Assembly: GCA_949361645.1 (NCBI GenBank)
Contig: OX442418.1
Span: forward strand, 9,117,376 to 9,181,375
Source of the DNA: Spongilla lacustris
Lineage: Eukaryota; Porifera; Demospongiae; Spongillida; Spongillidae
DNA length: 64,000 nt
Direction: 5' to 3'
Made by a program: the position numbers and the translations under genes
In this document: positions 44,521-55,500 of the stretch, piece after piece
How positions within the stretch are numbered: position 1 is the first letter of the stretch
Layout of the letters: each line of letters opens with the position of its first letter
Notes under the pieces: model-generated
What the model was told of the DNA's origin: nothing
Seen by the model: the letters and a program-made list of their open reading frames with translations, nothing else
The model's database searches: none

Positions 44521-45024
44521 TAAGTCAAGGCAAGCCGGCTGCCTTTGACATCACGGTCACATCTCCTCTTACCCCTGCTATTTTGGCTGAGGCAAGTAGG
44601 AGGGTGGGTGCTGCTGCTGAAGCTGCAGAAAACAGAAAGCACACAGCCAATGACCCTAAATGTGCTGAACTAGGCTGGAGGTGTGTGCCCCTAGCAGTAG
44701 AAACTTACTGCAATTGGGGTGAGGAAGCAAGAGAAACCTTTGCTCTACTGGCCACACGCTTGGCCGTTGGCTCTTTCTCATTTCGTAAAGCCAGGGTGAT
44801 CAGTGACATGTTTGGAAGGCTAAATATCACCCTGGTTAGAGCCATAGCAAGGGCCATACTGGCTAGGAATGTGGTCTCTACTGACTTTAATTAAATAACA
44901 TCTTGTTTTACTAATTAGTTATTTTTTAGTGTGTTATTGTTATATATACATAGAATACATGAACGAATGAATATAACATCACTTAACTAGTCAAATGCCA
45001 ATTAAATTTCATACTTTTTAAGTA
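44521..45024 (+). pseudogene. 5'-truncated family A copy on the plus strand (A8)
   Basis: It begins in the middle of the endonuclease core, SQGKPAAFDITVTSPLTP, in open frame with the microsatellite. It continues with ANDPKCAELGW, PLAVETYCNWGEEA and LVRAIARAILARN to a stop near 44,892. The 3' UTR is about 130 bp and ends in TAA repeats on the coding strand. About 120 codons remain. It is one of the few copies on this strand. Confidence 0.85.
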
Positions 45025-45075
45025 TAATAATAATGATAATAATTATTATTATTAAATTATTATTATTAATATATT
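45025..45075. repeat. Degenerate (TAA)n/(ATT)n tract
   Basis: TAA runs followed by ATT runs, where the tails of plus-strand A8 and minus-strand A9 meet. Confidence 0.85.
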
Positions 45076-46367
45076 ACAACATGTATACACCACTTGAAAA
45101 ACATGCAACTACTATTTCCTACATACACAGTCAGGATGGATGAAGTTCTCTCGCCAGGAGTGCCCTAGCAATGGACTTCACCAAATGGAGGTTAAGCCTG
45201 CCATATATGTCTGCCACCACTAATGCTTTTGGCCTGGACTGGCTGATGGCAAGGTGGGATGCAAGCCTGGAGAATGTTCCTTGAGCAGCCTCACCCCAGT
45301 TGCCGTACGTTTCTACTGCCAAGGGTGTGCAGGCCCACCCTAGCTCTTGACATTTGGGGCTATTAGCCTGCAACCTCCGACTCTCTGCTACAAGTGCTGC
45401 AGCACCAACCACTTGGCATGACTCCCCCAAGATGACAGGAGTGAGTGGAGAGGTCACTGTGATGTCCATTGCTGCAGGTCTACCTCTGTCCCAACCTGTC
45501 ACAAGCAAATCAGCAGGACGTTGATGGTTGTGATCGCTTGTGAGACCATGACCCTTTTCCACTGCAACGGACAGGTGGGCTTGACGGAAGAAATCTGCAA
45601 GCACATCGCGCAGCATGTTATGACGTATGACAACATCTCCCCCATGTTGACATGTTATTGCATGGTGACCTAGTGGGTCAAGGGCAGCATGGGGGCAAAA
45701 TGGACAAGTCGAACAGCCTGAAGTATCCAATCCCAGCCACCATTTAAAGACCATCTGACACTCATTAGGCTCCAGGTGCAAGCCTAGACCGGGAGAAGGG
45801 ACAACAGACTGCCAGGAGCCTGCATGGGGAGCAGAGATGGATAACAAGCGAGCCTTGTTGGGTACAGATGAGGAATTGAGCAGCGAAATAAACAGCTGGT
45901 CATCCAATCGCCGTGACAATTCTCTCTGTGGAATGGAGGGGAAAGCCAAGACTGATTCTACAGTGACTACATCCGGCTGTGAAACTCTAGAGTTAAACAG
46001 TGCAATAGCATGCTTAAGGTGGTTATTGTCTGGTTGGCCAATACCAGATAAAGCAAAAGATGAAATGAAAGCAGCCGGTGCATGATAAGAGACCGCTCGA
46101 AACCCCAGGCCACCAAACCTCAAACTAAGTTGTGCCTGGCTCCAGGCAGCTTGAGAAATCTCAATGGCAGTGCTCAGCATAAAGCAATTTCTCACTTCCT
46201 GATCTAAAACCTCTAGAGCATCTGACACAAGGCTGGGGGGAGTGACCCTTGCAATGTGAACCATTCTGCAAAAGCTCCCACACATACGTAGAGGGGTAAC
46301 TGCGACATGAAGGTCAACTTCAGCCACTTCTGACAGGCCTGAAAGCAACTTTTTAGACTCAGCACAC

Positions 46368-46368
<1 letters not shown>
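45076..46368 (-). CDS. Truncated family A protein with intact endonuclease (A9)
   Basis: The frame enters from poly-Asn coded by the microsatellite at 46,369 and continues CAESKKLLSGLSEVAEVDLH. It carries LRFGGLGFRAVS, the zinc knuckle CPFCPHAALDPLGHHAITC, RHNMLRD, and the endonuclease core RPADLLVTGW..RPAAMDITVTSP. Then follow PLAVETYGNWGEAA and LVKSIARALLARE, with a stop at 45,131. About 410 codons are left, all downstream of RT. No stops or shifts interrupt them. Relative to A1/A2 it is a distinct subfamily. Confidence 0.88.

Positions 46369-46411
<43 letters not shown>
46369..46411. repeat. (ATT)n microsatellite
   Basis: Fourteen ATT triplets between copies A9 and D2. It reads as poly-Asn in one frame and poly-Ile in another. 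Confidence 0.95.
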
Positions 46412-48471
46412 AGCAAAGTACAAATGGATATATGTATACATGCAAATGCACAAAACTTGAGACACAACAAAATAAACTACACTACTAAACAAGAGGCTGC
46501 CTAGCAATCATTGCACGGGCATTGTTCTTCTGCAAAGCAATGGCAAGCCTTTGATATAGCCAGCAAGATACTGATGAAACTGGCTGATCTGATCTGTTGG
46601 CCACCATTCTGGCCAGAGTCTTGAAAATTGGAATACTAGCTGTGCCCCAACCACCAAAAGACTCAACAGCCAAAGGAACAAAAAGTATATGTTCGGCATC
46701 TAAACTTTGTTCGTACTTCTTCCGCTTTTGTTCCTCTCTCCAATGAGCAGCACAAAGTTGTTCAGACTGTGGATGGTGGTAATCTAAGAGATGAACCTGT
46801 GTAGGGCTGACAACAGTGATGTCCATTGCTAGAGGTTCACCTCTAGACCAGTTAGGAATGTAAATATCATCCGGTTTCTGCTTGATACCAGGCAGAATGT
46901 ATGGTTTTTCCAGATGAGGTGAAAGGGCTGCCTGAGAAACCATGCAAAAAATTGTATCGCGAATAGCGTTGTGACGTCTGGTTAGATCGCCATTCACTTT
47001 ACAAACAGTCGCATGGTGCCCAGACCTACCTTGGTCATGATGGCAAAATGGACACTTGGAGTCTTCACTAAAAACTTCTGCCCCCAACCACCATCTAGCT
47101 ACAGCTCTCCATTCATGTGGTGATAGTGATAGACCAAGTTGTTCATTTGGAATCACTGATAGCCATGCTGAAGCATGTGGAGCAGAGACGGCTGTTAGTC
47201 TGGCTCTGTCACCTGGAAGTGAAGTCGACTGGAAAAGAGTTTTATAGTTCATATCATCAATGGTGGATGACAGTTTCTTTTGTGTTACTACAACTGGAAA
47301 AGTAGTGCACAAACCATCTGACAGACCAACAGTGAGGTTGTAATCTTCAACAGCTTTCCTTAGGTGAGCACATTCACCTGAAGGCGCATTCCTGCAAATA
47401 TGATCCTTGATTGTGGAAGAGTTGGCGATCACTGATGCAATGTAAGCAGCATTTGTATGCTCACTGACCTTTCTCAAACCCAAACCACCATGCTTGAGAT
47501 CAAGGGTACATTGCATCCATTGACTATCAGAAAGATTGCTGGAGATGATTGATTGAAAACACGATCGCACACAATTATCAAAAGATAATGCTGCTTCCTT
47601 TACCAGAGATGGTGGAATTGTTCTGATGTAATAACAAAACTTACCAAAAGAAACACAAGTTCTCAATAAAGTGTATGCCACCTGAGGGTCATCAAGTTGT
47701 TCAAGCATTTCCATAAGCCTAATGGCCTTCTCCACTTTGTGTTGTAAAAAGGCTGATGTGTGGATTGCTGATCCAACAGGTACCCCAAGTATCTCAAAAT
47801 CTGAGTTATCATGTTTTGAAATCTGTTCTGGAAAGAAATCATCAGACTCAACCTTTTTATTCAAATAAACCACCTCAGACTTTTCCAAATTGATATGCAA
47901 ACCCAGTGATGGACCATCAGATTGGATCAGCTTAATGACTGCTGCAAGAAGCCCAGGTGAACCCACAACACAACCATCATCAATAAACCAGCAATTGGCT
48001 AAAAGATTGGCATTAAGTGTTTCTATTCTCATCACTAGCTTGTGTAGCACAAGGCAAAAAAGAAGTGGACCCAGTGGGTCTCCTTGCTGAACTCCTGATG
48101 ATGATGAAATTACCCAATTGTTGTAGAATAGATGAGATGATGAAGAATAACACCACTTGGCCCACTTGTAAATTCCTGGAAATACACTGAGACACTCATC
48201 CAACAGCACCTGACGGGAGACACAATTAAAAGCATTACAGAAATCAACCTTGAGAAGAGCAATGTCAAGGCCATCATTGTTCTCCCACGTCGCCCTCAGA
48301 CCATGAATGATTGACTCCGCACCACCTGGAACTGCCACCCCTAATTGCAATGGTAAGAAATAACTGGCCGCTGCTTCTCTAACCAAAGAGCACAAACACT
48401 TTGCTGTTAAACGTCTGAGTGTATCTCCTACAGCAATGGGACGGATGTCTCCATTCTTTTTGTTTAAGGCT
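46412..48471 (-). CDS. RT / restriction-like endonuclease polyprotein, family D (D2)
   Basis: About 665 codons, open from the microsatellite at 48,472 to the stop at 46,485. RT motifs: RPIAVGDTLRRLTAKCL, LKVDFCNAFN (A), GVQQGDPLGPLLF (B) and FIDDGCVVG (catalytic, with Phe-Ile in place of the usual Tyr-Leu or Tyr-Ala). The zinc knuckle is CPFCHHDQGRSGHHATVC, followed by RRHNAIRD and the endonuclease core KPDDIYIPNW..EPLAMDITVVSP. It ends AVESFGGWG and AIALQKNNARAMIARQ. Spacing is as in family A, but residues are well diverged. It lacks the N-terminus, has no proper ATG, and is the most complete family D copy. Its 3' part is nearly identical to D1. Confidence 0.92.
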
Positions 48472-48492
48472 GTTATTATTATTATTATTATA
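48472..48492. repeat. (ATT)n microsatellite
   Basis: Seven ATT triplets at the 5' junction of D2. Confidence 0.9.
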
Positions 48493-48660
48493 TAATTGAA
48501 TTGATACAGTACAAACATGACACAGACACATGATATGCACAAAACAAGTTGCTAGCCTACTGAAGCTCAGGAGGAGGTATGGACCTGGACAGGATCGCGG
48601 TGGCATTGGCCCTGACAAGATTCATGCTCAACCTCCCGTATAGCTCATGGATTACCACTG
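48493..48660 (-). pseudogene. 170-bp 3'-terminal family A fragment (A-tail)
   Basis: It lies between two ATT microsatellites. The minus strand reads VVIHELYGRLSMNLVRANAT, then AILSRS and a stop at 48,557-48,559, matching the last 35 codons of family A, plus about 65 bp of 3' UTR. Confidence 0.8.
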
Positions 48661-48700
48661 ATTATTATTATTATTATTTTATTTTTTTATTATTATTATT
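48661..48700. repeat. (ATT)n with T-rich interruption
   Basis: Two ATT runs either side of TTTTATTTTTTT, at the 3' end of copy A10. Confidence 0.9.
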
Positions 48701-49656
48701 ATTTTTAATTATAATTATAATACATGCAAATTTTTACATACACTGTACAGCACACCAACAAAATCAAAGTCACAGAAGCAACCACCCCACACCCACACAC
48801 CTCAACCCCCATTCTCCGAATGCCGAAACCTTGCACGGGAGAGCAAGGCTCTAGCATTGGCTCTCACAAGCGAAAGGCTTAGCCTCTGGTACAAGATGGT
48901 GGTAGCCTGTGATTTGCTGCATCCCATTTGGATGGCTAGACGAGCCGCAAGCCGCAAGAAGGATTGTTGTGCTTCCATGCCCCAGCATCCATATGACTCC
49001 ACAGCTAGGGGAATGCACACCCATCCACGCTCAGCACACTTGGAATCATTGGCATTATGCTTTCTTGCCTCAGCAACCAGAGCAGAAGACCCACATCTCA
49101 CCCCTGCTTCAGTCAAAGTGGTTGGGTTAAGCGGTGAAGTGATAGTGAGGTCAAAAGCAGCAGGTTTGCCAAGATGCCAGTTGTTGACAAGTACGTCAGC
49201 AGGACGAGAGTGCAGTCTGTCAGGACCGAGACCACTTCCAACTTCGACCTGACCTCCTAAGCAGGCCCTATGACAGAACTCCACAAAAACATCACGAAGG
49301 CTGTTGTGACGCAAGACCACATCACCCCCGTGTTTGCACGTCAATGCATGGTGACCAAGCGGGTCCAGCCTGTGGTTAGGACAATACGGACAGCATGAGT
49401 CAAAAGAAACATCCATACCAAGCCACCACTTGATGGCAACCTGAAATTCATTAGGCTCTAGATGCAGGTTAAGGCCTGGAGAGGGGATAACAGTAAGCCA
49501 AGAAGCGGCATGACGCGAAGAGACTGATAATAAGCGGGCTCTATTGGCCGGAGAGGAGAGATCAAACAGCTGCCGAAACTGCTGATCTTCAATTTTGCCA
49601 GACAAAGTGTGCTGGCGCAGGTTTGAGGTGGCTAATATCTCTTCAGAGATGGAATC
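48701..49656 (-). CDS. Truncated family A protein, endonuclease half (A10)
   Basis: The frame enters from poly-Ile at 49,657 and reads DSISEEILATSNLRQHTLSG. It then has the zinc knuckle CPYCPNHRLDPLGHHALTC, RHNSLRD, and the endonuclease core RPADVLVNNW..KPAAFDLTITSP. Then come PLAVESYGCWG, ATTILYQRLSLSLVRANARA and a stop at 48,802. About 285 codons, uninterrupted. The tail and the roughly 100-bp 3' UTR match the deleted copy A7, so these two belong to one subfamily, and A10 shows what A7 lost. Confidence 0.9.

Positions 49657-49688
<32 letters not shown>
49657..49688. repeat. (ATT)n microsatellite
   Basis: About ten ATT triplets between A10 and A11. Confidence 0.95.
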
Positions 49689-50236
49689 GGAAATATAACA
49701 TTACATACACAACTCACAAGTACAAAAAACTAACTCAGGCTACACTACACTATACTACACTACACTATACTACACATAAATGTCCTAAAGAACTACCACT
49801 CTGCCCATGATGGCCCTGGATACTGATCTGACCAGGCACATGTTCATTCTGCTGTAGATGTCAAACAGGGCAACAGATTTGGGGTGACCTTGGTGGATGG
49901 ACAGTAAAGATGCTAGGCGTGAGAACACAATTTGGGCCTCCTTTCCCCAATGCCCAAAGGTCTCCACAGCCAGTGGGATGCACACCCACCCCAGCTCCTG
50001 ACACCTGGCATCATTGGTGGAATGTTTTCTACATTCTGCAGCATGGGCTGCTGCCCCTGAGGAAGTACTGGCATCTCTTAAGGTGGCAGGAGTGAGGGGT
50101 GAAGTGACCGTTATATCAAAGGCAGCTGGCTTGCCTCTATCCCAACCCTGAACCAATACATCAGCTGGACGTGTGTTGACATGATCTCCAGATAGGCCAT
50201 ATCCCACTTCAACCCTTACAGGCAGGTGAGCTCGGT
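49689..50236 (-). pseudogene. 5'-truncated family A copy (A11)
   Basis: It starts RAHLPVRVEVGYGLSGDH at the microsatellite and keeps the endonuclease core RPADVLVQGW..KPAAFDITVTSP, PLAVETFGHWGKEA and LVRSVSRAIMGR, with a stop at 49,785. Its 3' UTR contains TACACTACACTA repeats. About 150 codons remain. It belongs with A1/A2 by its C-terminus. Confidence 0.88.
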
Positions 50237-50252
50237 GTTATTATTATTATTA
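50237..50252. repeat. Short (ATT)n between A11 and A12
   Basis: Five ATT triplets join two near-identical copies of the same element. Confidence 0.9.
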
Positions 50253-50415
50253 GGAAATATAACATTACGTACACAACTCACAAGTACAAAAAACTAACTC
50301 AGGCTACACTACACTACACTACACTATACTACACATAAATGTCCTAAAGAACTACCACTCTGCCCATGATGGCCCTGGATACTGATCTGACCAGGCACAT
50401 GTTCATTCTGCTGTA
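50253..50415 (-). mobile_element. 163-bp 3'-terminal copy nearly identical to A11 (A12)
   Basis: It repeats 49,689-49,857 with only a few differences, mostly in the number of ACACT units. It is cut after CATTCTGCTGTA, where the long ATT tract starts. Only about 23 codons plus 3' UTR remain. Being so similar to A11, it is a recent event. Confidence 0.88.

Positions 50416-50485
<70 letters not shown>
50416..50485. repeat. Long pure (ATT)n microsatellite
   Basis: About 70 bp of perfect ATT triplets, the longest in the window, at the right end of the retrotransposon array. No retrotransposon follows on its right. Confidence 0.95.
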
Positions 50486-50487
<2 letters not shown>

Positions 50488-51770
50488 TCACATGGCGTAC
50501 TATGATATTCAGCTGCAAAAGCACATACTTATGAAATGGTTGGTCACATGACCTGGTTGCAGATCACCTGAGACCCCAATCAAATCTACGTATCTTTTAT
50601 TCACAAAAGTTGTATCGACTACGCCAGAGCTTGGCAGTGCATTACGAAGCATTATCGCATAATGCTACCATTATCGCATAACGTATGAACATTATTGCGT
50701 TATTTGACGTACATGTGCAGCATTCATTATCCATTATGCGAAGCATTATACATTATAATGCTTACATCCATTTCGGTCTGGGTACGAGACTACAGATAAC
50801 CTGTTGATCTGGCCAGTGTGGGTCTCCAACCTATTTCGGCCTTCAAAACGGTAAGTTGTGTGGTAGGCATTATTAAGTTATTGGTGGGTAAATTGGTGCA
50901 GGTTTATTAATTTCTCAAAAAAGAAATACAAACTTGTTGGGTACATGTTGTTATTGTTTGAAGAACGTATGACACTAACATGCAGCTGTGCTTATAAATG
51001 CGTTTGAATTTTGCACTTGGACTGTGTGTTGTTACCGACAGGCCTGTAGCCAAAGCTGGGCCAGGGGGAGGGTGGGGGAGGATTGTTACCTTGCTACCGG
51101 CCTGATTTGTGCTCTGTTCAACAGCCAGCATTAGAGACATGTGACAAGCTAAAGCTTTACTACGTTACATATTTAAAAAAAAGATCTGCAGGATTCTACT
51201 GAGTGCTACCGGAAAGTGGTGTGATTTTTGTGGCAGTGTCAACAACGAGGTCATGTACATGTATAACGTTACTTGTAGTTACAAAAACTCTGCTTACAGA
51301 GAAAATTGTTGACATCATAGTTATACATGTATGTACAATGTATATTTAAAATATACTTAGATTTACGTGTAAGCATCCTTTGAAAGTCTTCCACTGTTCC
51401 ACGGTCTGCAGTGCAGAAATTCAGTTCGTGAGCCTGCAGTTAAGTGCCCCCTTCCAGTTCTAAAAAAAAACTAGAAGTCCATCATATGATTTATGGGAAG
51501 AGTACTAACCAATATACATATAGTTCCCACAAGTGCATGTTCAAATTGCGATTTCATCTACAACGTTAATCGCCCTGATGATTGCATATACATGTAGTGT
51601 ATTGACAAACTAATATTCACGTAACAATGCGCGGATAGAATAATCAAATACGCAAGCGCTAAAAATTTTAACGTGATGTAGACCCCTTTCATGTGACGTC
51701 ACAAGTCATGTGAATTAATAAACAAGTTGCCATGAATATTATCAGCCGCCATGATGGTGCACAGGTAGCC
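50486..51770. other. Gene-free stretch
   Basis: Contains a local patch of repeated GCATTA/TAATGC phrases at 50,640-50,770 and several TACATGTA palindromes. No reading frame is supportable. Confidence 0.5.
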
Positions 51771-51940
51771 ATGGTATTGTGCGTAGCAATAGGCTGTTCC
51801 AATCGTTCCGGGCGCAATAAAGATGTTTCGTTCTACCGAATTATTTGTGTGATCAAGAAAGGTCCTAGAGATTAAAAAAATGAGCATGAAGCGTAGGGAT
51901 GGATACATTGCTGCGATCTCCAGGAAGCACATCACAATAT
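51771..51940 (+). pseudogene. THAP zinc-finger N-terminal remnant
   Basis: From ATG at 51,771 the frame reads MVLCVAIGCSNRSGRNKDVS, then FYRI and KKGPRD, and stops at 51,873. A +1 shift then gives LSMKRRDGYIAAISRKH-like residues up to about 51,940. C-x4-C, the SFYRI stretch and the RR--W/Y--AISRK stretch are the first two-thirds of a THAP DNA-binding domain. The C-x2-H pair that should follow is not found. It is either a pseudogene or an exon with an unusual intron. THAP domains occur in host regulators and in P-element transposases. Confidence 0.6.
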
Positions 51941-52124
51941 ATGACCACATTGAAATCCCAGTGGATTTGTTCCAAACACTTTGTTCATTATATATAGTTT
52001 TCCTGTCATCTTTTCATAGACCAACTGTGCACCATCATGGCGTCCGTAACGATGACATCATTTTTAAGATCACACGATGTATACCAAGAATGTGTAATTT
52101 GTATCGATTTCGGATTCCCGACCT

Positions 52125-52515
52125 CCTTTGTATTTACCAGATATGAACACTAAAAAGCCTCGATACTTCTCCGCAGAATGCAAGGCCAACTACGATGTAA
52201 ACGTTATTAAAGACAAGGGTAACCAGGATTCCATGGTCAGCTGTATGAAGGTTGGTGGATATGGTTTATACATTTTGAAAAAGATTATACTTTTTCAAAG
52301 GATGACATGATTACAGCTGCTCCATGTGGTGTATCTTGCACTGAAACGGGATCGAAATCGATGGTGACTGGATACCGGGCCGGTCCGGGCGTTAACACAT
52401 AGCGATACAGCGTACCTTAGCAGCGATGCCGACATCGGTAAAGCGGCATCTTGCACTGACAAGGGACCAAACTATGGAGACTTGATTGTGACGGGGGATT
52501 GCGCGTTTCCGATGT
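52125..52515 (+). other. Coding-like segment 2 of a repeat pair
   Basis: The frame RYFSAECKANYDVNVIKDK, then VGGYG, resembles 39,829-39,993. Downstream both loci share ACAGCGTA, GCGATGC, an ATGGAG phrase and GCGTTTCCGATG at the end. This locus stops 35 bp before the giant foldback element. It is possibly a decayed mobile element or exon pair. Confidence 0.3.
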
Positions 52516-52550
52516 TATAAAAATATATAATAATTATTATTATAATTATA

Positions 52551-55500
52551 TGGGACAGTTTCCGAGAAAATGATACTTCGCATATATAAATATAAAGTTA
52601 TAAAAATGCCTCGCGTTTGAATCGCTATAACTCCAGAACAATACATGATATTAACTTTCTATTTTCAACACATCATACTACACCATTGCTCTATAATAAA
52701 ATACATTTTGGGGCCTTGCACTTGCTCCGTGCCAGTATTGCAACGTTCGATACCCCAGCGGGTTCAAACCCACCATAACTTTAGGTAGGAGTAATCAATT
52801 CGCTTCAAATTCGGTTTGTAGGTAGAGAGGTCATATACCTATCGATTTGTTCTGTTCGTTAATTTTTATGTCATCCGTTGCGGAGATACAGCGGCGCAAA
52901 GTTGGTACAAGTTTCCCGCTCGAATCGCGCCGTTGTACGTGCGTGAACTGCTTCCATACCAAATTCATGAATATGCAAATACTTCCTGTGGGCTGAGACT
53001 TGGATAACTTATAGCCACACCTATATATACTGCGCTAGCTAGCTAGCTGGAGTGGGTAAGTATTTAATCTATCGTCCCTGTTACAGTTGATATTCGTTAT
53101 CTTCTGTGTATAGATAAACGATATGCATAGCGACGTCCACTGAAGACAAGCTCGTAAGAGGTTCAATCGGCGGACGAGTTCGAGCCGGTACGGTTACGAC
53201 GAGATATTCAAGATACTTTCGATGAGGATGGGGAGATCGAGAACGGTAGTGACGGCGGTCATACCACTGACGATGGTGGTTGTAGGAAGTAAACAGCCGC
53301 TAAATCACCACCGGCCCCGCCCCCCACATATGGGCCATTGCAAGTCCAGACAGCAGCCCTGCAAAACCAACAGATGCAATGCAGAGCCACCAACCCGCAC
53401 TACCTATGGAACCACCCGCCCATATCAGACCCTACACAGGAGCTACCAACTAACCAATGGGGTCAGCCTCCACAGTACAAGTAGAGATACTTATACTAAC
53501 CCTCTCCCTGCAAATGGAGTTGGCAGCCCTCACAATTTCAGGGCAGCCATGAACTACATGTACATGTACCAAGGGAAGTCACACATGCCCCCTCCCAACA
53601 CTACCAGTGGAACTACATGTATTAGCCCTCACTGCAAATGGCCTTACATGTACATGTAAGCAGAACCCCATTGGTCCAGCCCCCTCCCCTCCCCACCCCC
53701 ACTATTGATTATTCTCTGCAAGTTCAAGCTTAAGGGGCCAATGGAGCCATCCCCACACAGCAAAATCACCAGTCCCCATCACTACAGCCTTGCAAACTTT
53801 CAAAACAATACCTCCACACTGCAAGTAGTGGAGCCACCAGCTCTCTTACGGATGGGGTTACCAGACCTTGCACTGCCAGTATGGGAGCCCTCACAAGCAG
53901 GGGTCAATAGATGCCAGTGGAGATGCCGCCCTCACACTACAAGTAGTCCCCATAAAGTACTGTACGTACACCCTCCCCTCTCCAAACAGTGGAACCATAA
54001 GCCCTCAATGCACGTGCTCCACACACTGAGACCAGCCACCTGGACCAACGGAGTCAGCTCCCTCACTGCAAGTGGACAGTATCATTGGACCATTAATGCA
54101 AGTGAACTTAATAGCCACACGATACAAGTGAACTAACATGTAATACCTCCCGCACACTGCAAGTACTGGAGCCACCATCTCTCTTACAGATGGGGTTACC
54201 AGACCCTGCACTGCCAATGGAGATGCCAGCCATCACACTACAAGCAATTAAGCAGTCCCCAAATTTCAGGGGAAGCCATGAACTACATATGCACTGAACG
54301 TACACCCGCCCTTTCACTGCAAGTGCCCTACACACTGGGACCAGCCCCCACAGCCCTCCTGCCCACTACCTGTCTTTCACTGCAGGTAGAGTCAACGGCC
54401 CAGGGACAAATGGGGTCAGCTCCCTCACTGCAAGCAGACAGTAACATTGTAACTATTAATGCAAGTGAACTTAAAAGCCCACACTGCATTCCAGTTAGCA
54501 CCATTGGAGCCATATTCCAGATGGAGTTATCAGACTGCCAGCAGGGAAGCCACCAGCTGCTAAACTCCCCGGGGTCATTGGGGGGTCCCACAATAATGCA
54601 TACTGGTGGATGGAGTCACACTGCAAGTGGAAATGGCACCCCGCACAATTTTAGGGAGCCACGAACTGGAGCCACACATGCCCCCACTATCTATGGAACC
54701 ATTCACCCTCACTAGCAGCCCCCACATATGACACCCTATCTCCCACTACCTATTATCATTCACTGCAAGTTTCAGCAGCCTTCTCAGCCTTCTCAATACA
54801 AGTGCACCATACCAATGACCATTCACTGCAAGTTCAAGGGGCCAATGGTCACACATCAAAACCACCATCCTCCATTGATCACTGCAAGTGAACTAAACAA
54901 CCGCACGATGCAAGTGAATTTCCATTAAATGTAAATGCCTCCACAATGCAAGTAGTGGAGCACCAGCTCTGTTACAGATGGGGTTACCAGACCCTGCATT
55001 TGGTCAATGCCAGCAGGGGTGCCCACACAAGCTGGGGTCAGTAGGTATTTGATGCCAGTAGAGATGCTAACCCTCACACTACAACCCATGAACTACATGT
55101 ACTGTACGTACACCTGCCCATCTCAAAACACTACCAATGGAACCATTAGGCCTCCTGCCCTGCACTACCTGCATGTCCTTCACTGCACGTTGAGTCAACA
55201 TACGGCCCAGGGACCAATGGCGTCAGCTCCCTTACTGCAAGTGGACAGTATCATTGGAATCATTAATGCAAGTGAACTTAATAGCCGCACATTACAGGTC
55301 CCGTTAGCACCAGCGGTTCTTGGTCTGTCAGCTAAGGAGCCACCAGCTGCTAAACACCCCAGGGTCATTGGGGCCCCCAGAATAATCATGCTGGTGGAAA
55401 CTCACAACAGTGGAATTGGAATTGGTAACCCCCACAATATTAGGGGAACCATGAACTGGAGCCCCCCGCTATCCATGGAACCATTAGCCCTCACTTAGCA

